DNA of 42,716 bases from Eimeria necatrix (Eukaryota > Apicomplexa > Conoidasida > Eucoccidiorida > Eimeriidae), in assembly GCF_000499385.1 (NCBI RefSeq), contig NW_013653404.1, forward strand, positions 1-42,716, in the 5' to 3' direction. The first letter of the stretch is position 1. The number at the start of each line of letters is the position of its first letter. A program made the position numbers and the translations under genes. A model generated the notes under the pieces. The model ran no database searches, was not told the DNA's origin, and saw nothing but the letters and a program-made list of their open reading frames with translations. This document shows positions 34,638 to 42,716 of the stretch, piece after piece.

Positions 34638-36444
34638 GAGAAAGTGTCACTCTTTTGACATCAAATCTCTCATTTCTCTCTAGAACCCTTGAGTAAAGCA
34701 ACTAAGCCGAAAGCGCAGACGTGACAGACTTGTGTGTTGTTGGACTCTGCAACAGCACAAGCAGCAAATCCAGCACAGGTCAAGCCTTGCACAAATACAT
34801 ATATAGATGAGTCATGCAGATACTCGTCGGAGTCTAGTTTGGCCTATTCTTAAGCAGCAAGCATTGAGTGTTCTTTCCCAATATGCAAGCCAGGTTCCCA
34901 CAATGGAGCAACTCCACTTTACTTTCGTGGTACTTTGTCATAAGGGCTCGAACTGCTCAGACAGAGCTATGCTCATCCCATCTAGTTTGCCCTTACGTCT
35001 CTCAGTCTTATATTGACTTCACTTCAGCTTATATTCTGAGGGCTAGCTATGCCACTTTGCAACCTGAAAACTTGCAGTGACTGCTCAGCATCGCTGAAGA
35101 GCTACGAGAGATCTGCGCTCATTTCAAAAATTTTGACTTTGCAAATTCAGGGTGTGGAAGCTGGCAACTAGTGCACTTCACAGGTCTTGAAATTCATGGG
35201 CTTATCATCTCGCAATTTACAAGAATCTTCAAGTCCAAGCGGCTTTGTCGTTCTCCTACAGTTTGGTGGCTGCCCTGCTGAACACGGAAGCTCCCATTCC
35301 CTGATTCATGACATCGACTCACCCAACGAAGTCCTGCTATCCAAGGGCTTTACATTTTTGTAGGGGTTCGTTCTTGCTGACAATCTGCGTTTTGCACAAC
35401 GCCCACTCAGCGGAGTATTTAAACGTTCTGATTTGCTTCTGTCTGCCGTACTGCCGGAAATAGAGGCGTTGGTACGATGCTGCTTTTAGCGTTTCTCCCT
35501 GTCCTCTTCGTTGCTCTCATTCATCCTTGAGGATCATGTATTTGTTAAGAAGTTGTGGATTCGCCAGCTGCACACAACGGCGTTCGTTCTCTCGCAGTAA
35601 TGCTGGAAGGGACTAAACTGGGGAGTTGGCGCTTGTCAGTTTGCAGCGCAGTGCTCCAGTGTGCCCCAAGGCACCTTGAATAATTCCTGTTCCTTCGTTA
35701 GATTTGCTGTCAACTGAAAGACCAACCTACCGGGACTTATATTTAAGATGAATTTTACGCAAAGGAGCGTGCTAGCTGTGCTGTTACGTGTAGTACCACA
35801 TGCATTACGATCAATTTGAGGGTGGCAGCATGTAGGACAGTGTTCACGCAACATACAATATGAAATTGAGCCTGTTTTGTTCTAATTCGAGCTGTATTGT
35901 GCCTTTTGTAAGGGTTGAAGTCAATGGCTACCCCTGAGTGTTGAGTAAAGAGCTAAAATGAGGTGAAATTTTGCCGCCCGTGAAGGCCTTCATCATTAAA
36001 AGGCTGCTCTTCCTCATTTACTGGCTCGCATTTTTACATAATAAGACCTGACAGACGTTAAGGCTTGCTTTTGGAGCACGAGCAAGTACCTTTTGTTTCT
36101 TTGCCTCCCAGCAAAACTATCGGTAGAGGTGAAGTACCAGTTGATAAATATATTTTAGACATACACAAGCCTATATCCTGAAGGCAGATTTGGCGTGTTC
36201 TAATGGCAAGAGGGATCATTTGCTGCAGTTCTTCTCGGAAATTTTGCTATTAGGGATTCCTGCAAAGTTGAAGTCCAATTTTCCCGGCGTAGTGACAAAA
36301 GGACGGTAACAGATACTGCACATGAACATTCGGCAATAGGCTCAGGCGGGAAGCTATCAAAATCACAGTTGCTTATGCCATCAGTCTTGAACAGCGAGAA
36401 AGCTCTTGCTCGCAGCAACGTGTAACATACGAGCCGCAACACTT
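34638..36444. other. Intergenic, no supported gene
   Basis: AT-richer, with short plus-strand ORFs at 34807-35080 that are stop-bounded and motif-free. 35080-36200 is stop-dense on both strands. It could hold decayed mobile DNA, but I found no diagnostic motif. Confidence 0.4.
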
Positions 36445-37000
36445 TAGCTTGCATCTAATGAGAGCTGCAAGAAGTGGTTTCAGTAGTAAGCCACCTGCCA
36501 GGCAGTCCACGCTAGTGAAGCTTACTTTGTGGATGCTGCTCACGTCGATCAAAAAAGTATGCAGTGTATCCCTGTGCCATCCTGCCAAATACGGGGCTGC
36601 TGCGTTCAACTCGTGCGAGTCCTCGACGTCCGGAGACTCGAAATATGGGGGACGGCATACGGGTTCGGTACGTAGCAACGTACCGCATTGACAGTGAAAA
36701 TTCACTGCTGCGTAGAAAGCACGCAATAACTCGAAGGAGTTTCCCCAGAGCATGCATGCACGAAGTAGGTAAATTCCTGTTGCGGATCATTCACGCCAAC
36801 TTGATCGATTTCTGTGCAGTGCCTCCACTCACTTTAGAAGCCTGCACTTTCGAGTATAGGTAAGGACTACGAGCACTGCGAAAAGGCTTTTGCGAAGGAG
36901 AAGAGAGTGTTTTGAGAAAGAGCTGCCAAGCTAATTCGACACAATGTGGACCACCTTTCGCGTTCTCTGCCTCTGCGCTGTAGTGGGAAGTTTGAAAGTT
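36445..37000 (-). CDS. Possible three-exon 3' gene end (hypothetical)
   Basis: On the minus strand an open stretch ends at a GTGAGT donor near 36834 (after KVQASK). It is followed by a stretch from about 36745 (LLRAFYAAVNFHCQCG ... PDVEDSHELNAAAPYLAG) to a GTAAGC donor near 36527. A TTCTTGCAG acceptor then leads to a six-residue terminal exon (LSLDAS) and a stop near 36444. Phases are all 0. It could be an alternative tail of the gene at 37008-39133 (for example through a CTACAG acceptor near 36989) or a separate small gene. No family recognised. Confidence 0.3.
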
Positions 37001-37007
37001 CGGTGCA

Positions 37008-39133
37008 TCATGAATAATTGCGATCATCTCTCCAAAAATGCCATAGGCTGTTATTGTATTGACTCTTTTTGCCTAGCCTGTGGAGGATGTACCGCTTCAG
37101 GCAAATTATTTCTGCAGGATCCGGGCGCCTTCCTCGCTTATAGATGGAAAGTGCTTCAGTTAGACGGCCGACCCAGTGAAGTAGTTCAGTTGTTTCTCTC
37201 CTGCTGCGGGCCTTTCGGCGAACTTGATATTCTGTTTCAAACTGTTGAGTAAATTTGTCCCACCAGGCACCGGTGTTCATTTTTCTTTCCCCTAACACTT
37301 CGATTGCGGAGACCAGCATATCAAATATCATAAATAGTGATCCCAGCCTCCTAGCAATCTGAAATGGTTTTGGCTTCAGATTTTTCGTTGCAAACTTGTG
37401 TGATGCGTAGGCGATTAGGTTTTCACACTCCTCCATGAGGAGTTTCACATCGTCGGCATTCAGTGATTCTTTAGCATACAGCGCCCGAATATTCGAGTAA
37501 ATTGCCACTGGGCTAGACTTAAACGTGGTCATTCTTAGTGCAGCCTCTCCGCGGAAACTAGATTTGACATCCTGCGGAAATACCTTTGGTAGCCGCACAT
37601 ACGGATGACGATTAGGGTCCTTCACTTGTTCATATTCGTCATCTTCGTCGGTACTTTCCTCTGAGCCTGCAGCGCATCCAGAAGGTTCAACGGGAAGATC
37701 AATTATTACAAAAGCTCCTTCAGCATTTCGTGTAAGTTCTCCTCTTGAATGACTGGCGTTCCTGCTTGCCGCGCCGCTTCACAAAGGCGCACTTTTGTCC
37801 ATGTGCCCAGATATTTTATTACAGTGTACGTCTATGGCGTCGGTGAAAACATGTCTACTGTATTTGACGACGTACCTTCTGGGGATCTTGGCTGTTCACC
37901 TGTTGAAGCTGAAGGGGCTTCCTGTCTCGCAGGCATGTCTTGCCGGACGATAGGGGCATACTTGTCTAAGAGACTGCTTACCCACGCATCAGATTGCTCC
38001 CTGAAGTTCGTCACGTTTGAACTGCTTACACAAGATGGCACGTCCGCTTTCAAGCTTGCCAACGATTCGCGAGAGGTAGATGGCTCTGAAAAGTCTAGTG
38101 CAGCTCCAACATCCCCTTGCCCGTACGTATGCCGTTCATTTGCATCTCGAGACATGATTTCCTCGGGGCAGTGCTCTCGCATACCCATGTTGAAGTTGAA
38201 ATCAGTCCTGGTTGTATACCCAACTGACGATGGTGAGAAAACTGCAGCAGGCCCGTGCTCTAAAGAGCCATAACTGCAACCAGCATAGTTTCCAGTAACA
38301 AAAGAAGGATTGGGGAGGCTGTGTCCTTCAAAATGAACAGCATGGGGAGGTTTGAATATCCCAGCTGTGTAAGTTTGGCGCAGCTCTGCCCTTTGCTCGG
38401 AGGGTATGCTGAAAGCAAGCGGCATCGATAGCATTGGTGCTTCCTTCATAGCTGAAGTTTCCTTAATTTCAAATGTACTTTGGGCGCTTTTGTCTGCCTC
38501 TCCGCTTGATATCTTTGAAGCCCGCTCTCGCGAGCGTGTAAAAGCTTCTGCAGATTCGTGCAGCATCATTGCCAGCCTAGCCTTATTATTTGCAGGCTCC
38601 CCACTCATGCTAGGGGCATACGTTAGGATGCCTAAATCCTCTTCCATTTCTACGCATTGGTCTAATAAAGCTGACAGCTCCGCGTTATCTACCTCTGCGA
38701 GGCTCCGCTGCACCGGCCCTGAAGAGTTACGCATCGTTTGGGATCCCTTACATAGAGCAAGCCATGTTAAAATAACCACGACAGAAATAACGGATGCGAG
38801 GGTAGCAGGAAAATGTAAACAGTCGCCAGGTCGCCGTTGTCGTAGCCTGCGCTGGAGCCTGCCAAGGAGCTGCCCATCATCTTGTGCAACAATGTAGTTA
38901 TCAGCGTCCTGCGTGTTGCCTGCAAAAGGGGACAGCGAGGAATCTACTGCTCCATTTATGTCCTCCACTACCGGTAGGTATGTTTCGTCTTTCGCAGGAA
39001 GTGGCATCTCTGCAACCCCCTTTCCAGCTGTGCCCGGAGTCGTACGCGCTGCTCTCAGGACGCTGAGTGAAGGGGCGACCCTCTGTGGAATACTGACGCA
39101 GGGTGCTTGTTTGCCATAAGAAGTAGCGTGCAT
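37008..39133 (-). CDS. Coccidian multicopy-family membrane protein (hypothetical)
   Basis: Model: exon 39133-37876, GTACGT donor in phase 1, then exon 37666-37008 after a CGCTGCAG acceptor; about 638 residues. The N-terminal 105 residues end in a very basic run (RLQRRLRQRRPG) followed by one TM helix at about 108-127 (LASVISVVVILTWLAL). A long low-complexity Ser/Glu/Ala region follows, then a conserved C-terminal domain with DDVKLLMEECENLIAYA, KPKPFQIARRLG, MLVSAIEVLGERKM, a WW pair, and a closing ICLKRYIL ... LWHFWRDD. This layout (basic stretch, TM, disordered spacer, domain ending in W..WR-D) is what I recall of a large paralogous family of hypothetical proteins in Eimeria and Cyclospora; the function is unknown. 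The start could lie upstream through a short 5' exon, because the frame is open back to 39175. The acceptor of exon 2 has alternatives upstream (for example near 37718). Confidence 0.65.
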
Positions 39134-40923
39134 GACTGAAATGGCTAGTCTTTGCCAATTTATCTCAGGAGGCAAGATGCATGAATAGGCGGCGCTACGC
39201 CAGAAGTTCTAACTTTTGTATTATGTGACACTTTCCTCCATATTCCATAAAAAACGCAGAACTGTGCTATTCCAAACAGGAATAATTCATCAGCAATAGC
39301 AAGAGACCCGCAGGATGGCAATGTCTGCAAAGCATGCTGCCTGTCCACTTGCCCCCCCCAACACCAGCAACCTTGTGGGTCAGTTGCTCATCGCAGGAGC
39401 TTAAAACTTAACTAGCGTCCAAGATCATGACTTAGAGCAGTCTCTTCGGCAGTGTTTAGTTATAGCAAGACAATACAAACACGCTCTAGGAGCTACAAAC
39501 CAAATCCAAGGCGAACCTGGACGCAGCAGCAGCTAGGTGAGTCCCGCAGTTCACCACTTGTCTGCAGTAGACGAAATCCAGCTACACTTGACGCAATTCG
39601 CAGCATCGTTTCTTTCGCTTTTATGTGTCAAAATGCACTCCAGAAGGTCTGCGTTTATTGTCTGCTCTACGCGGGAGGCATGCACCGTCGACACTCTATT
39701 CATGCGTTGTTATCGGGGGCTGCCTTGACCAATAAATCTAGATAAAGAGTGGCAAAATACTTGCTCTTATGGGAATACTAATCCAATACAGCTTCAGAGC
39801 GGAGGCTCAGTTGGAATATCCCCTCAGCACAGCAGAGGAATACGTTTGGGCAGTGCTGCCTCTACACGGCATTTCACGGCGCTCCTTCGGCTCGTCGTTC
39901 CTGTGTTCCTAGCGCATTAACCCCACTGGATATATTTAGCAGCAAGCTAGACCACCAGGAGAACTTAAGCTCACCGTTCCCCTCGACGGGGTGTCACCGC
40001 ATGGAGTCCATGCGCCGTCAGCAGTAGGCCGAACACTGAGAGCTGTCAAGGAGCTGGCCTTGAAACTCCCAGATCTGTGTAACGTAACATTTTATGGGCA
40101 AACTTGACCAACATGAGGGATAAATCTGCTGAGTGAGGGATGGAAACAAAACTTTTGATGCAACGGTGATACCGACGCGAGAACGTCAGTGCGTGCTGAG
40201 TTGAGACCATAGCAGCTGTCATGACCACACACACTGAAACGCCTCATACGCTTTACCCGTTTACAGAAATATTGGTTTAATTCCATTCAAAGTGATATCT
40301 CACGATCAATTTCATGTTCTTCTCCAGACTGCACACTGTTGCCCAAACCAGCCAGAACCCGTGTCCTGCGGGACATGTAGCTGTAATCCCCAGGATTGTA
40401 AAACTGTGCTGCAACACTAGTGGAAACAAAGTAGAGTGTTCCGTATCCTTATAGTATATGTGTCTTTGCATGCAGCCATAATGCATCGAAAACTTGTAGC
40501 TCATTGACTTGAGTAACACACGAAGAGCCGATGCCGCGCCGTTACGCTTCAAACCCTGCAAAGCTTTCCATTTTCTCCTAAGCGATATGTGAAGATGGTT
40601 GCTTGAAACGCTCACTTGCTTCCGTTATTGAAGTGGTTGCGGAGGCTGCTCGCGGCAGCGCGTTCCTCCGATGAGCTGCATCTGGGATCAGCTATGAACA
40701 TTCATTATGCTGTATGCTGCTTGTCTTTGGTGCACCAGACCATTGCAGTCTATGTCCGTGTCGAGGTTTAAAGAATTCATGTGTGGAGAGAAAGCTCTTG
40801 TGGGTAACGCCAGATTCTCTAATCACGGCATCAGGATACCAGTCGGTTTCCTGTCAAATCCATAAATCCATTCCACGCAAAACTGCCTACACGAGCTGGG
40901 CAGCCCAAGGGTACATCACCGTT
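39134..40923. other. Intergenic, no supported gene
   Basis: Short ORFs without motifs. From about 40700 onward the sequence may already be decayed retroelement upstream of the RNase H relic, but I can only support that relic from about 40924. Confidence 0.4.
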
Positions 40924-41310
40924 CCATGAACTGTTTGCCTGCACAGCCCTTTTAGAAAATGAGAGGCATCGGACTGTGATCATCAAGCCGTTACCCACTT
41001 ACTCAAGCTCAAAGTGCCCAAGCCTGTTCATCGACGTACGGCTCGATGGCTCGACTTTCTTGCGGAGTTCCCAGAACTTACTCTCACTTACTTGCAGGGA
41101 GAGCGAAACCAGGTGGCAGACGTGCTGTTGCGCCTGCCTCGTTCTCCCATTTCGCACCATCTCAGTCAGCCCAAGGCACCCAGCAGCCCCTTACTGGAAC
41201 CAGTTGTGCCAGTAGCCGAACCTGGAGGCCAGGCCCACGACGCTTGAAGGGAGCTGGCCAGCTATCTGGGGTTGGCTGGCCTTCGTTCGCGAACGCCTAG
41301 ACAACTCCAC
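40924..41310 (+). pseudogene. Decayed pol fragment (RNase H region) of a Ty3/gypsy-type element
   Basis: One frame reads HELFACTALLENERHR. A shift near 40970 then gives DHQAVTHLLKLKVP and HRRTARWLDFLAEFPELTL, followed by YLQGERNQVADVLLRLP. This matches the end of reverse transcriptase/RNase H polyproteins of Ty3/gypsy elements (the TDH-x-L, R-Q-A-R-W and G-x-x-N-x-V-A-D-x-L-S-R pattern). The conserved Ser of the last motif is Leu. A frameshift, loss of upstream RT and absence of downstream integrase show it is dead. Confidence 0.75.
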
Positions 41311-41540
41311 CATTCGCCTCTACTACCACTGTAGTACACTGCGTTCTCTGCAGCGTCTACGATGCTGCACAGGCCACAACTCGGGCGTTCTACGAAATAT
41401 TCTCTTTTACCGACACATCGGTCGCGTAACGTCTACAAATGTATTAAAAAGATCGTTTTGTTTCAAGTTCTGAAAAACATAGCTCATAAAAGTCGTTTCT
41501 TCTCGTTCGTGCTTTGCTGGTCCGGTGAGGATGTGACGCT

Positions 41541-41731
41541 CACCGGTGCCGGCGTTGTCGGCAGCCCCAATCTTAGGGCACTCGCAGGCATTTCTCGTTC
41601 ATACATGTTTATCCGTTAATAAATTGCATTTCTATTTCACTAGTAAGAGGTTACAGCGCTCAATCCGCGTCTCAGCCCCTTAACCGTCTATAGGTCATCA
41701 GTTAGCTATTGTAGTGCCTCAGCACTACAAT
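41541..41731 (-). repeat. Antisense LTR fragment of the older subfamily
   Basis: Collinear with the fragment at 412-621 (GCAGCCCCAATCTT, ACTAGTAAG, TATAGGTCATCAG, then TTGTAGTGCCTCAGCACTACAA at the LTR 5' end). Its last 22 bases coincide with the first bases of the sense LTR that follows, so the two LTRs meet head to head. Confidence 0.65.
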
Positions 41732-42121
41732 GGGGCTGGCTACTGTCCTAGAGATGATAGCTAGCTAACGACCTGCAAGGGGCCGCGACACTGGAGGGGG
41801 ACAGGACCCTCCCAATACATGAAAAAATAAGAAAAACCGTTAGTCAGTTCTAGTGAACATGTGAATTGTGCGGAATTCGTGTGGAGACTGGGGCTGGCGA
41901 TAGCGCCGGCACCACTGCGGACCTTCCCCCCTAGGGTCTAGGGGGTAAGCTCCGAGAAGCGAGCGAATCGAAGAGAGAGATTGGGGACACTTTTTGAATT
42001 GTCGTATTTCGACGGAATAAAGCTATAGAGACCGAGAAATGGGGCAAATCTAGGTGTAGTATGTAGACCTGTAGAGGGACAGGAAACAGCGTAGTCGCAG
42101 CAGTAGGCGCAGCGCACTACA
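41710..42121 (+). repeat. Complete 412-bp LTR, plus strand
   Basis: Starts TGTAGTG and ends CACTACA, perfect 7-bp inverted termini of the TG...CA type. It contains a CCCCCTAG/CTAGGGGG hairpin (about 41926-41945) and an AATAAA signal at 42016-42021, the expected polyadenylation signal of the R/U5 part. It is the reverse complement of the LTR at 12-408. It is followed by a primer-binding-site-like sequence and gag, so it acts as a 5' LTR. Confidence 0.8.
42016..42021 (+). promoter_or_regulatory. AATAAA polyadenylation signal in LTR
   Basis: The hexamer is conserved in the left-hand LTR copy in the same relative position, about 100 bp before the LTR end, as in retrotransposon LTRs. Confidence 0.5.
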
Positions 42122-42123
42122 TT

Positions 42124-42139
42124 TGGGGGCTGTTCCGGG
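42124..42139 (+). other. Candidate primer-binding site
   Basis: Two bases after the LTR end comes TGGGGGCTGTTCCGGG. Beginning with TGG, it could pair with a tRNA 3' end in CCA. The tRNA cannot be named without the genome's tRNA set. Confidence 0.5.
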
Positions 42140-42224
42140 AAGGAAATCTTTATTCTTTCCGGACTTGGGAGTATAATTACCTTGTTTTAATGCCATGCAC
42201 CTAGAAATCTTTGCTCGGTAAGGG

Positions 42225-42716
42225 ATGCACCTCCGCAACGGACGCGTCATCGGTCCCACACCACAGGAGACTCCTACAATGTCGGTCAACAAGTTGCCGA
42301 GCGGGACACCAGCCCATCATCGCCACGCGACTCCGAAACCCACCGTGGCAGAGCGGTCGCATGGGCATAAGGAGGCGCCCCCGCAGGAGACACCTCTGCC
42401 CAACGTTACGCCAGGGGACAGTCCCATCGTCACCTGGAACCAATTCCAGTCTGCAATGAGTGTGATTAGAACTGTAATAGGGGGAGCCGGAGCATCCGGC
42501 GCAACGACTCTTATACTACCTGAAGACGGCAGCACTATGAAGGCCTTTCTGAAGCGCATCGAGCGCCGGCATGCCCAAATGGGATTGGAACCGCGCGAGT
42601 GGGGAGATACACTCATAGACCACCTTGTGGGCCCGGCTCTAACTTATTTGATGTATCTACAGGAAACTATCGGCTAAGTGACTGGGCAACAGTACGGCGC
42701 AGGCTTTTGGAGCGGT
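42225..42716 (+). pseudogene. gag of a Ty3/gypsy (chromovirus-like) element, partial and frameshifted
   Basis: The ATG at 42225 gives MHLRNGRVIGPTPQETP, a basic retrotransposon gag start, about 100 bp after the LTR. Downstream come a helical segment (LKRIERRHAQMGLEPREWGD) and a capsid-like TLIDHLVGPALTYLMYLQ. The frame ends in TAA at 42677, but the next frame continues at once with LSDWATVRRRLLER, the usual continuation of such capsid domains. A single-base change near 42670-42676 therefore disrupts the gene (or is an assembly error). The rest lies outside the window. Confidence 0.7.

Noticed and set aside
37749..38273. 174-codon plus-strand frame
   Set aside because: Antisense to the Ser/Glu-rich exon of the family gene; no independent support.
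1..42716. CRISPR arrays, operons, rRNA genes or bacterial promoters
   Set aside because: No spaced direct repeats, no rRNA-like conserved stretches, and genes are clearly intron-containing and eukaryotic.

Overview
The window looks like nuclear DNA of a coccidian apicomplexan, most likely an Eimeria species. The evidence is intron-dense protein genes with GT-AG introns mostly of 70-300 nt, CAG/GCA trinucleotide tracts that put alanine, glutamine and serine runs into both coding and non-coding DNA, a gene of a coccidian multicopy family (TM segment plus C-terminal W..WR-D domain), and Ty3/gypsy-type LTR retroelements, which among apicomplexans are known from Eimeria. All exon models were built by eye from open frames, splice sites and phase matching. 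No transcript data or database search was used.

Left edge (1-621): a minus-strand LTR with its primer-binding side at base 1, abutting an older LTR fragment of the same orientation. 622-4800 is gene-poor and repeat-rich, with dense CAG/GCA tracts at about 1250-1700 and 3440-4180. Then come two plus-strand genes: an A20/AN1 zinc-finger protein (4820-5973, three exons, alanine-rich linker) and a Nup50/Nup2-like nucleoporin with FG motifs and a C-terminal Ran-binding domain (7592-9988, nine exons).

Centre (10.2-40 kb): few repeats and gene-dense. A very long minus-strand gene (10241-19827, about 16 exons, about 2,500 residues) encodes a putative secreted, hydrophobic-segment protein that resembles a rhoptry-neck type protein, but I cannot prove which one. 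After an unresolved minus-strand gene (about 21.3-22.65 kb) come prefoldin subunit 5 (plus, 23252-24338), a convergent minus-strand unknown protein of about 896 residues (24994-28158), a plus-strand unknown protein of about 208 residues that starts head-to-head with it (28736-30147), a multi-exon minus-strand unknown protein with one TM segment (about 31448-34637), possible minus-strand exons at 36.4-37.0 kb, and the multicopy-family membrane protein (37008-39133, minus).

Right edge: a decayed pol RNase H fragment (40924-41310), an antisense LTR fragment, and a complete 412-bp LTR (41710-42121) followed by a primer-binding site and the start of gag, which carries a frameshift. The two edge elements face outward, so the gene block sits between two retroelements whose bodies lie outside the window.

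The genes do not form an operon. Housekeeping functions (proteostasis zinc finger, nuclear pore/Ran, prefoldin chaperone) are mixed with parasite-specific secreted or membrane proteins. The weakest parts of the annotation are first exons, some terminal exons, and several places where two good open stretches lie in the same frame with a single stop between them.
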